In this document: piece by piece, positions 23,447-35,178 of the stretch
Position numbering within the stretch: the first letter of the stretch is position 1
How the letters are laid out: each line of letters opens with the position of its first letter
Assembly: GCF_963675165.1 (NCBI RefSeq)
Contig: NC_087378.1
Location: forward strand, 7,518,273 to 7,582,272
Length of the DNA stretch: 64,000 nt
Reading direction: 5' to 3'
Source: Halichondria panicea
Taxonomy: Eukaryota; Porifera; Demospongiae; Suberitida; Halichondriidae
The notes under the pieces: model-generated
Database searches by the model: none
The model's input: the letters and a program-made list of their open reading frames with translations, nothing else
What the model was told of the DNA's origin: nothing
Translations under genes and position numbers: made by a program

Positions 23447-26400
23447 CTAGTCCAATGAGAACATTAACTTGTTACTAAACTGCATCCCTGGTGGTTTGGT
23501 AGTCTCTTTCCCAAACTCCATTCTTCCTTTCTCCCTGCTCTCAACATAGTCACTATCTGCTCGTACAAACATGGAACCATCAGCCTCCATCTTCACAAAA
23601 CTACCACCATCCATTGGTTCAGCAGTTGCTGTTTCTGTACTGACTGTTGCAGCTGTTTCAGGTGCATCAGTCGAATTCGTACAGTCATTAAGTTTAGAGC
23701 TTTTAGCTAGCGTGATTTCAGTTTTGTGTTCGTTACTTTCTTGAGTATCTCCCTCCAAACTTTCTTTTGTTACAGAAGACAATTCAGTGGGGATAACTTC
23801 TGTTTGAGGTGGGTCTTGGATTTCGGAATTTTCAGCTCCCTTAGTATCGGGATTGTCCTCTGAATTACTCGCTTGAGTAGTTTCCTTGGAATGTTTTGCC
23901 GGGAAAGTTGCTTCAATAGAAATAGCTTGTGTTTTTTGGTCAACAATTTCAATATTCAAGTGAGAATCGCTTTGTGAGACAATCTTGACTTGTGCAGACT
24001 CAGATAAGCCACTCTTGTTAGCCTGTATCGATCAAAACACAAGTTTTATTATAATATACTGTACATAATTATGTACATCATTCATAAAACACTTACCCAA
24101 GGATCTGGGAAACTTTCCATCTCCTCAATAGCACTCTCCACATTGGACTCAGTCAGAAACAGCTTCTCCTGAAAGTTGATAAAATTAACATAATAATTTA
24201 TATTACAGCTTCCTCGTATCAACATACGTATGAAAAGTATGTAGGCATTGGCTAAAACCACGATATTTTTACAGTACATCATTATCTATCAGACTAGGGC
24301 TCTTGTGCAGCTGATAATTAAATTATTACTATTACGGTGGTGCAATTCCAGCCCACCTTAGTTTGGCTGATGTTGAGTCCAGCTTCAAACTTGTCCCAGA
24401 GTCCTTTGCCATCTTTAGTGAGCAATACTACAACATTGTCATCAGACACATCCACCACACAGTCATCACTCTCCAACAAGCACTTCTCACTAAAACACAC
24501 ATAGAAGGAGTAGCTCTTGCCTGAGGCCCCTCTGTACGTCAGATGTGCCTGTAGGGAGTTTGAATTGAATATCGCCTCTAAACACACACGCATACACTGT
24601 TAGTAGAATTTATTATCTCAAATGTTGCATTAGGATTAGGGAGGTGAAACCACCTACATAATTATGGCCATTGGGGGTGGTACTACGCATTTCAAGTGGG
24701 ATAAAGTGACCCTATAGGTGCCCTTCTTTAAATGCCCCTCCCCCCCACACACCAAGTACAATGGAATATAATTATTGTGGTAGTCAAAACAATCACAGGA
24801 ACTCACAAAGCGTTGGTCAAAGTTGGCCACAAACGAGTTTTCCTTCACATTGGGGGTGTGCAGTACAAAGGTGACACTACACTCATCCTGCCGATAGCTA
24901 AAGGGAGGACAGGACCACTCCCCAGTGGATACCAAGTCTTCCAGCACAGAGGGGGCACTCGACTCTTGTCCATTCTCATGGGTATATTCGTCTGCATCAG
25001 TTGAGTTAGCACCTGAATGTAGCCCATTTTGATTTTGGATTTCAGGGTTGACATGTGACTCTTCTTCTCCATTCTGATCGGTCTCAGTCGGTTCCAGCTC
25101 ATTGACGAGCTGTCTCTGTGGGATAGAGGGTCCTTCCACTGGTGGTGGTGGGAGGACATGAAGAGTGACTGTCAGAGCTTGCTTGGCTTTGTCAAATTTG
25201 GCTGTGCCTTTATCGCTGTCGACAGGATAACTGAGAGCAAGCTGGTGAGAAAACTAAGGAACAAAAACACATTTAGATTTGTAGGATATTCTGAATTTCA
25301 CGATACAGAGTAGTTAAGACATAATAATCTAAGTCAGGCCTAGAAATGAGGCTAAATTTACACATCAGGATACATCAAGTTTGTAGGGGGGACTAGCACA
25401 CTCCAGTGTCAACCTCTTCTCAAAGATATCCAAGTCCACAGCACTGGCAGACCCCACTCTAGGCAGCTCAACAGTTACCAGCATCCTCTCCGGTCTCTTG
25501 ACTCGTGATGATTCCCTGTCATTGGTAAAGTCTTGCATTGTGAACTCTCCACTGTACACAATAGTATAGCGAGGCTCTGAGGGTGGTTTGAGCTTCTTCT
25601 CTTTGGAGGGAGGTTTAGCTTTATTGGCAACATCTTTGAGGGGAGGGTAGGGCACATTCAATGGTAGGCCACCCAGGTCCACAGTCTGAGGCCGATTTTT
25701 TACCTGTCGAGGAAAAAGTGAGAGATGAGAATTCCACAGTACACACTGGCCTATAACATAATTTCTTTCCAATTTCCTGGTGAATATGTAAGCAAGGGCT
25801 TACAAGTAAGTAGCAGCAGAAGCTTGGCTACTTCGAAACATACTATACAGTGTTGAGTTAAATTACCTCTTCTTTAGGTACTCTTAAAACAGATGAGGAG
25901 GCTATTCCTTTGTAGGACATTTTGAGATTTTTCATCCGTTTTCGATCCACTTTTATCTTGAAATTCTCCTCAATTCCTTCTAAGGCAGTATCCACAAGTA
26001 GCTGCTTGAAACGAGCACTCTGAAGAAAATAACAAAAACAAAACATATTACATAAAACGTAATGATGTTTACTACCAAACAAAGCTTATACATGTAAGAT
26101 TTCTCAATTTTGACAACACTCTTACCTGTTGAGCTCTATTGTAAGTGTCCGGATGAAATATGGCATCAACAACTGTGCACTTGCTCTTTTCTGCAAAGAA
26201 AAAATAATGTCACACTCAAAGGCTCCATATTTATACGGGTGTGGGGGAGGGGTGAGACTAGCTAAATGCCGTGTAGAAAAGGTACAATTGTGCTACTAAT
26301 TAATGGATTTATTCATAATAATTATGTTAAAATTATAACGCTAACAGCACCTTTGTCATGGTCGTCCCTGGGCGGTGTGAGAGAATACGGAATGTTCCAA

Positions 26401-27277
26401 CTTTCCCCAATCTTTCCATTACTGCCCCTGATACGTTCAGCCACTGAAGGATCAACGGCATCGGACATGCACATGTTCACAAACAGCTTCTGTTCACCCT
26501 CAGGCAGAATGTACAACTTCAAGACGTATCCAGGCTGTTGTGGAGAGTACATACATACAGTGTGCAACCTGTCATAATGATCATCAGTGGGCAGACCAAC
26601 AGTGGCTGTAGTTATAAAGAGGTGGCCTGCTAACACAGACACACGCTATGAATAATTTAGCCTGCCTGCGTTACAAAAAGTGACCTGATTTTAATAAACA
26701 ATCATGTACATTATTATAAATGTATACCTATATAATGGTATAGATTTTGTTGGGCCAGGCTGAAAGAATACTATGTAACACTTGAAACAGAATGTCTATC
26801 TTACAGTTGGCTTGAGAAACTTCATATCCACTCCACGCATCTTCTCCAGCTCTATCAGCTCCTCCTCATATTTCTGTGAGGGGCGTAGAACAAGTGGCAA
26901 GGCCCTTTTAGTTTATAGTGTATATGCAATAGGAGACTTATCATAAAATGCACTCTATTACTTGTAATTATGTAGCCAGCTATGCAGCTAGCTACCCGTA
27001 CCGTATACGATACACACACAACAGGGCATTATTACCCCTCACCTGCTTGTTCTCTGGGTCACTAATTTCTTTAGCGTAGTCGAAAAACAGTTTCCTAAAT
27101 TCATCGTCTTTGAGTGCCTTGCTTATTTTATCCACCTCCTGCAAAGCATACAATATTAAAGGTTGCGTGCATACAACGTTGAAACACTCCACAACTATGC
27201 AAGTGCTAGATTTCTGATCTTTAGGACAGGTATATCCTACTTACCTCTGAAGTAACTTGGAACTTTTCTTCTGCCAT
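23447..27277 (-). CDS. DNAAF2: Dynein axonemal assembly factor 2 (kintoun)
   Basis: Eleven exons: 27277-27245, 27138-27043, 26873-26805, 26534-26351, 26190-26126, 26019-25867, 25703-25374, 25241-24807, 24548-24357, 24168-24097, 24022-23447. They are in phase and give about 734 aa (human 837). Kintoun is a cytosolic HSP90/HSP70 co-chaperone for pre-assembly of axonemal dynein arms. Visible: the PIH1 domain from the N-terminus (FFDYAKEISDPENKQKYEEEL, KPTPGYVLKLY, SWNIPYSL), DATALE-like VDTALEGIEENFKIK, then a CS-like segment ending ALSYPVDSDKGTAKFDKAKQ. A long acidic Ser/Thr-rich tail follows and ends NKLMFSLD, like the vertebrate NSLLYDLD end. It starts 270 bp from TMEM65, divergently. Confidence 0.95.
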
Positions 27278-27547
27278 GATGGTGTCTTCTCCCACATTTA
27301 TTATAAAATTAACAACAGCTTGCACATGGTGGGTATCTAAGGATGACCAGCCAGCCCCGCCCCTATTCCAATCACGATGGACATGTAGGCGGGGCAGCTG
27401 ACCAGCATAATAAAAATAGCCTATGAATCTACATACCTAGACTATACATGCTATATATATACTAGACTATTAGAGCTAGCTAGCTAGCTAGAGGACATCG
27501 ACAACAACCCGTAAGTACCTGCAGCTACCTCTGGTGGAAGTGACAAA
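27278..27547. promoter_or_regulatory. Divergent promoter DNAAF2 / TMEM65
   Basis: 270 bp between the two start codons. It contains GC-rich stretches (ccagccccgcccc near 27350, a GC-box-like motif), a CCAAT sequence (attccaatc) and a tandem ctag run near 27475-27490. I found no clear X-box here. Confidence 0.5.
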
Positions 27548-29475
27548 ATGGCAGTTATATCCATTCATTCCTCAAGGCTCGTTTTATCTCAAGCTCTCAG
27601 AAATGCTGGAATCAGTGGAGAATTGACATGCAAACAAAAGCATCAAGTCTCACAAAATGCAAAAACTCTTCTGAACAATATACCGAATGATGACCGAAAA
27701 GATTGCGATAATCAGAGAAATGGTCCGTTGTTGAATATAACTCACCAGTACACATACCACACTCGACAGTTTTATCCCATGACATCACCCGGACCCATAG
27801 TCCTACAAGTGCAGCAGAGGGGAAGAAGATCTCTGCACACTGGTACCTGTAGCCTGGCTGCTGTGAGTAAACCGTTGCTCTCGTCGCGAAGGGGAAAGCT
27901 ATCTAATCTAGAAGACGCTAAGCAGTATGTGGCCTCTTTGACTGTGGTGCAGAAAAGCACACTAGAGAAAGCTCTTGAGGAAACGAGGGTCGATGTTGAT
28001 ATAACGGAAGATGCCATTCATTGTAGGTTGTTGTTTTATCACCCCCTTTCCTAGTTTTTTCAGTCTGATTTTATAATAACTTTACACTAGGCTGATGTGT
28101 CGTACACAAAACAACAGATGTGTAATTACACTACTCCCCATACACATACGCATACATTCCTCCCATACACATACACACACACACATTCCTCCCATACACA
28201 TACGCATACATTCCTCCCATACACATACGCACACACACATTCCTCCCATACGCACACGCACAGATCACGGAGTAGCAGTACCCAATAGAAACCAGCTCAA
28301 ATTATGTAAGTAAATAAGTTACTACCGCTACATGCAGATGAATATGTGACGATTGTACACATGACAGTCGGTTACAACAGATACATTTTACATACCCCAT
28401 TACTTGCATGAAACTTTTAGCCTCATCAATACCTGGTATGACTCTCTTCTTTTAGTGTGCTATCAGAGTGCTCTGCCGTTCATTGGATTTGGTTTCCTAG
28501 ACAACGTCATCATGATCACAGTGGTGAGTATAACTAAATAATAATAACTGCAACTTTTGTTGGGAAAACCATTTTACCTCATAGTATTAATCTTGATAGA
28601 TTCACCATTCACTATACACTACTGGCCATGCTTTCACATTTTGTATTCCTGTTGAGAGTTATTATCAAGCAAGTTTTGTTACATGTGATATTTCCGTTCT
28701 CACTGAGTTTGTGTTTATATAGTTGTGTTGAAGTGATACAGTGAATCTTGCACCTGTAGGGTGAGTACCTAGACTGGACCCTGGGGCTGACACTAGGTAT
28801 CTCCACAATGGCAGCTGCTGGCCTTGGAAACATGATCTCTGATCTGGCAGGGCTCGGCTTGGCAGACCAGGTGACTACAATTAATGTTACTTACTTACTT
28901 GAGTTGGTACTAGCAAATGTTTCGTTTTGTTTCAGGTGGAAGCCGCTTGCTTACGACTGGGTATTCCAAATCCTAAACTCTCATCTACTCAACTCAAGCA
29001 CAAGTCATCGAGATGGTCCATTTTACTGGTGAGTACACTAACTGTTGTCTTGTGTGATCTTCATATTGCGTATCGTTGTCCTGTTGAACGAGAGTTGTGA
29101 TGGTAGGTATAAAGGCCCCTTCAAATAATGATGTGACTAGTGATGCGATTACAAGTCTAAGCTTGTTTTGAGTTGAGGTTTCTCTCTAGCCATAATTCTA
29201 CAAGTAGACTCTCGTTAATCTAGTCACTCTTGGGACAGTGCAGCTTGGCCGCAATATATAGCGAGGTGGCTGTATTTCAGAGAGCCGGAATAGCGAGAGT
29301 CTACTGTATATACATTTGCATTGTACACAAGCAAATATTCACATGCTTGATGGTTATTCTGTTCCTTCAGGGGCGCTGTGTTGGCATTGCCATTGGCTGC
29401 ACCATAGGCATGGCTCCCCTGTACTGGATTGATAACCCGCACAAAAACAAAGATCACGAACACAGTGACGAATAA
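27548..29475 (+). CDS. TMEM65: TMEM65, mitochondrial inner-membrane protein
   Basis: Six exons (27548-28022, 28264-28305, 28456-28523, 28760-28870, 28936-29028, 29371-29475) give 297 aa (human 240). TMEM65 is a mitochondrial inner-membrane protein linked to sodium-dependent calcium efflux and, in heart, to intercalated discs. The N-terminus is rich in Ser, Arg and Leu, as expected of a mitochondrial presequence. The conserved core has three membrane segments: SALPFIGFGFLDNVIMITV, LGLTLGISTMAAAGLGNMI (followed by SDLAGLGLADQVEA) and VGIAIGCTIGMAPLYWI. The C-terminus is short, with DNPHKNKDHEHSDE. The N-terminal soluble part is longer than in vertebrates. Exon 2 (42 nt) is the least certain exon, though its phase fits on both sides. 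Confidence 0.92.
28138..28262. repeat. CA-rich minisatellite in TMEM65 intron 1
   Basis: Repeats of cattcctcccatacacatac with variable acac runs fill the intron end and abut the acceptor of exon 2 (exon starts 28264). Confidence 0.85.
29203..29305. mobile_element. Short MITE in TMEM65 intron 5
   Basis: About 103 bp bounded by inverted repeats agtagactctcg (29203-29214) and cgagagtctact (29294-29305), with ttaatc and ggccgcaata inside. The tagactctcgttaatc end resembles non-autonomous pogo/Tigger-type termini. No coding capacity. Confidence 0.55.
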
Positions 29476-29551
29476 CTCTTTACACACAATATATCATAAA
29501 TATTTTGTACACAATCAACAAAAAATGTGGCTGTTCTATTATTAGTTTTGT

Positions 29552-31282
29552 CTATTGACGTTCTGTGCTGCTATGCAAGTTTTGCACTAGTTTCATTTTG
29601 TTGAAAACTGCTTCAAATGCTTGAGCCAAAGTCAGACAAATGTCCTTGGCTTGACTCTGCATGGGGGTACAATACAACAAGTCAATCACCATTTCACTGC
29701 CTATAACTTGAGTAAAGTTCAAAAAGCTGGGTTCTACAACTAACATAATAATTATGTGTACTGACAAATTGAGGTATTGCAGATCTTACAAAAGTATACA
29801 TTTAAAGAGTTTCTCTTTACCTCTTCAACACACTCGTAGATGAACAGATCCTGAGGGTCTCCAGTCGCTCTCTCTGGATTGCTCTGTCTTAGTACGACCA
29901 TGTGCTTCCCGTACGTGTCCTCGTAATAAGTGATGTTGGAAATCCAGTGAAGAGGATGTCGCTGATAAACTCTCTGCTTCTTGATGTCTGTCACCTTTAT
30001 GCCGTACTTGGAGAGAGAGAGGGCTCTCTGGTTCTCCTCACTCGTTACCCACGGAAGTATGCCTTGTTTCTGAGGGGGGGGGGGGGATGGATTGCTTTAA
30101 GACTTAACTCTGTAAGGTGCATGTGTATTATGAGATTTAACTGTACAAAACATAATTATACGTTACAGTTGTTGTTCAATGGAATGGGCAACAGCAAATA
30201 GTACAGTCAGATATGTAATCATTAGGTTTTAAGGAGCCAAGCAGTAACGATTTTTTGGTATAGAGTAGTACATTGTATTGGGGTAGGGTACGTTGGGGTT
30301 GTGAGTGCATCATACCTGAGCTGTATCGATTGCTGCTAATGTTTTGATCTGGTTGTCAGAGGAGGTGTCTTGTGGAGAATCTCGCATGTGCCCCAGATAC
30401 TTCACAATGAACAGGGAGCTCTGTGCGTAGCTGAACAGGTCCGGATTACCTACAGCAACTGTTGGAGTGAAATAAAGAAAGTCACTATTTAGTAAATCTA
30501 TACAAGCAGGAGTAGATTATTGTACAATATACATAGAACACAACTCAATTCCACGGAAAAGGGCCAGCATGCACCTATACGTGTATATTCATGCAGTATT
30601 ATTTATACTGTGCATAGCGGTATAAACAACCTAAAGGTAAGGAGTAGTCAGCACAGGCCCAAATGACCATCTATTTTTCGTATAAATCAGGAGTATATAA
30701 AAAGCATTAGCCATGCACCTGAGTTTTTGCTGCTATTGAAATCCTGTTCAGCTGCCCCTCTATTCTTTGCGATCTCCGAGTAGTCTAATTCTTGATCGTT
30801 TTCCCAAGTCCTTGGCTCTCTTGACTCCTCAGCTGCCCAGAACTCAGCCATGCGCTGCTGCTCATCTTGTGAGGGAGTGGGAAGGTTGGGAACTGGACTG
30901 TCCATCTCATCAGGCATAGGCTGTGAAAATAGTTGAATACTTGGGATGAACATCATAATTACGATTTAACAAGTATTTTTGACTTATCAATCAACACTAT
31001 AATTATACCATGATTTGCCTGAGCGTATACGTGTGTTGAGCTGTCTTTTTTTAAATATGTCAACCACACATGAGTACATACTAACATGTAGTGCTATGTA
31101 GCTAAGTGGCGGCCTATGTCTATTTTGCAGGTGTCACATTTTCACATCACCAATTGGCTATTAGATCTATAGCAAGATCTACTCACCTCATTAGGTAGCC
31201 AGACCTGAGGCAGTGATGCACCTGAGGAAGCCTGCTCCTCGGGAGACGATGCCTGCTTGCCTTTGCTACCTTTCTTAGGCAT
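29552..31282 (-). CDS. ITGB1BP1: ICAP1-like PTB-domain protein (ITGB1BP1 family)
   Basis: Five exons (31282-31187, 30920-30719, 30458-30316, 30069-29821, 29656-29552) give 264 aa (human ICAP1 200). ICAP1 is a PTB protein that binds the NPxY tails of beta-1 integrins and the N-terminal NPxY of KRIT1, restraining integrin activation. The sponge protein has a basic Lys/Ser start (MPKKGSKGK), an acidic spacer, then a PTB domain over about residues 110-258: SSLFIVKYLGHM, IDTAQKQGILPWVTSEE, LSLSKYGIKV, YQRHPLHWISNITYYEDTYG, DLFIYECVEESQAKDICLTL, AFEAVFNKM. These run parallel to human ICAP1 (LPFVPPEEE, VSKYGIKV, LHRHALYLIIRMVCYDD, LWVYQC, QAQAICKVLSTAF). The N-terminal spacer is longer than in vertebrates. 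It is head to head with CCM2, 135 bp apart. Confidence 0.85.
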
Positions 31283-31417
31283 TTTAGTTCAAGAGCTCAC
31301 TACAAGACTAACCAGCCACGCCCCTGTTTTTGCTGCAAGTTGCTATGATTACATAATACCTCTAGCTTCTCCAAAGTATCAAGAAAACCAGCAGCAAGCG
31401 AGCAGCAGCTATAAACT
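31283..31417. promoter_or_regulatory. Shared promoter of the ICAP1-like gene and CCM2
   Basis: Only 135 bp separate the two start codons, so the two genes almost certainly use one bidirectional promoter. The stretch is mixed in composition (accagccacgcccctg, with a GC-box-like core) and has no TATA box. Confidence 0.65.
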
Positions 31418-34301
31418 ATGAATGAGAAGAGCAAGAAAGTCAGGGCAAAGGTAAAGAGTGTGTGCTATTAAACAAAAAACATGCAACCCCTTCACAAACA
31501 TGCAATCTAGCTCTCTGCACACAAAAATGGGTGGGGCTGGTTGAACCAAATGTGTGTTTGTTGTTTGTTTACACAGCCTGTAAACAGACCCAAGTCCCGC
31601 TATGAGCCTGGGACTAGGATGTCTGTCCTCCTCTCCAACCCAGACTACCTTCTGGAGGGCTATGCAGAGAAGAGATGTCAGGTAGATCTATTTGTTCTCA
31701 AGTTATGCTATTTTTGCTTTATGCCTGGGGCGTACATTGAAGGCCATTGCAGTATAAAGACAGACCTCTGACCAAAATTGTTCCATAACAATTCCCTTCT
31801 TACATGCAGTACATTGGAGTGCTTGAAGATATTCCCACGTCAACTGATATGTCCAACAGAGGGTTCTTGTTAGCGGATCTTGATGAAAAGAGGGTGGGTC
31901 TGCATAACATAAATGTACTCAGCCACACTCAAAATCACACCCCTCTCAGAATCTCGGACAGTTGCCATGGGTACTGGGGAGAGACAATGATGTATCTATA
32001 CGACTATCAGCGTACAACATAAAAATCACCAAAGAGGATCGAACTGGGGTATGTGGGGTAATACTTTATAGGCAATACTTGCCATCTGAAAGAGCTCTTT
32101 CTATAAGCTTTCCACCTATACACCAATGCAAATACAGTTAGAGGCTGCATGGCATAATTATAAACAGAGGGCGCATAATCAGACTGAATAAAACATTTGT
32201 AGCCTATAAAATAATTATGGCCTGCATCTATATCAAGAGTATTGTACCAGGAGGAGCAGCAGCCCTTGTGAGTGTGTGTGTGTGTGTGTAGTGGGTGGGA
32301 GGAATAGCAGCCCTCGTGCTAGCTAGGGACAACAATGCTTACATATGTTACAATTCTTGCAGACGCTTCTTCATCGTATTCCAATCCACGAGGTGGCGTC
32401 CATCAGCTACGTGAATGATGATGATGAGCACCTGGTGTTCCTCAAGGCTGGTGATGCCTCTCGACTGTGCTGTCCCTGTTATGTACTCTGCTGTGACAAA
32501 AGGGTGAGCTCATTGAATATGCAGTGAAGCCTCAGAAATAGCTGTAAAATAAAATAAATTGAGGCGTTCAATTAGCAAAATAAATCAGGTCGGGTATAGA
32601 CAATTCAATTTCGAAGCACGTAGATCTTAATTATCGTACATGTATTACTAGAATATTTTGCTGGTGAAAACCTTTGCGAATGAGCCAAATCAGCAGAAAA
32701 TTTGACCCTTTGCGATGTAACTATTGCGTTCTGGCAAGGATCGTGTGTATTTACTAGTACTAATTTAGGTTTTGCGGATTTTATTGTTGCAAATTGATCA
32801 ACCACCGCAAAGTTCGCATATGTTTGATGCTCGCAAAACATTCTAGTAATACAGGTACCAAAAAAAGTACATTTCTCAATGCTACTCCCACACGCTACAC
32901 AGGGAGATGCTGAGGAGATGTGCACCATTCTCCAGGAGGCATTTCAGCTGGTCTACACGGAGGCCACCATGGAGCACTTTAGCGAGTCCATCAACATGGG
33001 AGAAAAGGGGCGTGGCTCTATACTCGTACCTGCCCCCCTCTCACCCATCAGGAAGCAGCAAATAATGCAGAGTAAGTGTGTACACGGGGAAACCTGCTAT
33101 ATATTGTAACACTCATATAGGGCCCATTATAATAATTATCCCCTAAAGTCTTTCACATGCACTAACCCCCCCCCCCCCCGAACCATAACTATTGTTCATA
33201 ATAATTATTATAGTAACCCTGTACATTGTATACAATACTGAAACTCGCCAATTTTAATTTGTTCCACAAGCTATCTCTCGTACCTAGTTACCTATAGTAC
33301 ACTTAACAACATGCAGGCGAGAGTGGGGGAGAGTATGTGTCAGCAGAGCAACTTGTGCAAGAGTACATGGAGAGAGTGAGTTCATTATAATCATAGGGTA
33401 ATTTCTCGAGGTTTGACACATCATGTAATTCATGTTACTCACTAGAAGTAATTCAGAAACTTATCCCTTACAGGAAATTGCATTGTACAATAGCAACAAA
33501 AAAAACAAACCAGCGTACATGTATAATTATATGTACAATGACATGCTAATCGGTTCGTTGAAGTTATTTTGTCCTATTAGGCTCCATTGACTTTTATTCC
33601 TTTAGTCATTGTCCAGTTATCTGTATATACGGAACAAATGAAAACAATTTGTAATGTTTTGACAACTATAATCATCTTTCACACATGCAGCTACACAAGC
33701 TACTAGACTTCAAAGAACTGGGGGAATTTGCCAACCTACTCAAGCGTTATCGAGACAACTTACCAGTGGGAGAGTTTCTGCCCAAACTACGCAATCTTTA
33801 TGGAGACAAGAGGAAGTTTCTCATTCCAGGTACACACATGTCCCTAAGCGTGATTAATTGATAAATAGGATAAACATGTGATAGGAAATGAGCCCACCAG
33901 TGAGTGAATACTGAAACTAACTTTGTTGCACTTCCTCTATATACTACAGGGCTAACAAATTACTTGTCTGTTCACACAAACACTGTTTAAACTTACTTCG
34001 TGAATGAGTTCACCACACACATACAATGTCATGCTGTTTATAATTATATATAGGGATGAATCCGTTTATACCTGAGGAAGACAAAGAGGCATTCGAGAGT
34101 TATCTATGGGACAATGATTTGGAACCAGTAGCCACGGAGACGAGGCCCATTACACAGCCAACAGCAGCTGCTGCCTCGAAACAGAGTGGAGGCAACAAAC
34201 GAGGAAGTGGTCGCCGGGGACACGTTGCCGACATTGACAAGTTTTTACACGATATAGACTCTCAAATGGACAAAGTACTCGAGGGTACTACTAACTTTTA
34301 G
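31418..34301 (+). CDS. CCM2: CCM2 (malcavernin)
   Basis: Nine exons (31418-31450, 31577-31681, 31810-31893, 31950-32048, 32363-32503, 32903-33071, 33317-33375, 33691-33829, 34054-34301) give 358 aa (human 444). CCM2 is a scaffold that binds KRIT1 through its PTB domain and MEKK3 through its C-terminal harmonin-homology domain. Visible PTB marks: KRCQYIGVLEDIP, LPWVLGRDND then LSAYNIKIT, HRIPIHEVASISYVNDD, HLVFLKAG, AEEMCTILQEAFQLVYTEAT. Harmonin-homology part: SAEQLVQEYMERLHKLL, ELGEFANLLKRYRDNLPVGE, LRNLYGDKRKFLIPGM, PFIPEEDKEAFESYL. Each has a close human counterpart. The link between the two domains is much shorter than in vertebrates. An NPDY motif (residues 32-35) sits just before the PTB domain. 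Confidence 0.95.
32636..32859. mobile_element. MITE in CCM2 intron 5
   Basis: About 224 bp with terminal inverted repeats of about 26 bp: gtattactagaatattttgc near the left end and gcaaaacattctagtaatac at the right. The interior has tttgcgg/ccgcaaa segments that also pair. No coding capacity. Confidence 0.65.
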
Positions 34302-35178
34302 CCTTCTTAAAACTTGCACTCTTTAGACATTGTGTTTATTTACTATATACAAATTAATATTTATTTGCAAAACGAATGAAACTGAAATGGTATCGTATAT
34401 ACAAACTATTATGCACTATTAACGGACAACAAGTGTCGTTTCTGTTTTTAATTAAGTTATTTGTGTCTTGTGAGAGCTACACAAACACATTATAGGGATA
34501 AATAACTTTCAAGAGTGGCGAATAACATACAAAGTTTCAATAGACATTACTAGAATAGTAGACATTTTTTGGGGGGCTTTTTTGAGTTTGTTCACAGTAA
34601 GACACAGCTAGAGTCTTGACAGGGTTTTACTTTTCTTGGTTTCATTTTGTCTGCATTGTTGTGTTTGTGTTTCCTGTGAACATTGTTTGGCAGAGAGAGT
34701 GAGAGAGATAGTTGCTATTAGAGAGAGTGAGAGAGATAGTTGCAATTATTGTTACTACCGATTTGTTTTGAGAGTCTTCAGTCACGTAAAATCAGAGGGT
34801 AGAGGGACCATTATTTTACACGACATAATTATACGGAAACAGTACAGTACATCTTTTAGCTAATCGGCAATTAATTGATGTCTATAATTATTATTTTACT
34901 AATTATAATTATGCCTTTTGAGCGAACAAATTTCCAACATGGACTCTCTCCACTTGCCAACTGTCAAACAAGAGAGAAAGTCACTTTCAAGGTTTTAGCA
35001 ATATGCAAGTATGCATTATTCGTTTGTTAATTTCCATGATTATTGCATCTGTTAAAAAATACGGTGGAGCATTACTATTCCTCAAGAGTGACCGAATCAT
35101 TTAGTAGGGACAAACCCATGCATCCATTCAGTAGCGAAATACATGCCATAAATATTACATCACATGATTTACAGCTGC
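34302..35178. other. Convergent intergenic region CCM2 / Sam68-like
   Basis: 877 bp, AT-rich. It contains a two-copy tandem repeat near 34691-34745 (unit agagagtgagagagatagttg) and no recognisable gene. The small frames at 34636-34863 and 35043-35246 have no family features. Confidence 0.45.

Noticed and set aside
24549-24593. Earlier acceptor for DNAAF2 exon 9 (EAIFNSN start)
   Set aside because: It breaks the phase; ctacag before GCACATCTG keeps it.
26535-26626. Extension of DNAAF2 exon 4 upstream to include GHLFITTATVG
   Set aside because: It would be out of phase with the previous exon. The acceptor at 26535 joins KPT to PGYVLKLY in phase and matches the family.
31894-32022. Read-through of CCM2 exon 3 (VGLHNINVLSH...)
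   Set aside because: It gives no similarity to CCM2. Splicing at 31893 to 31950 yields NLGQLPWVLG ... LSAYNIKIT, which matches.
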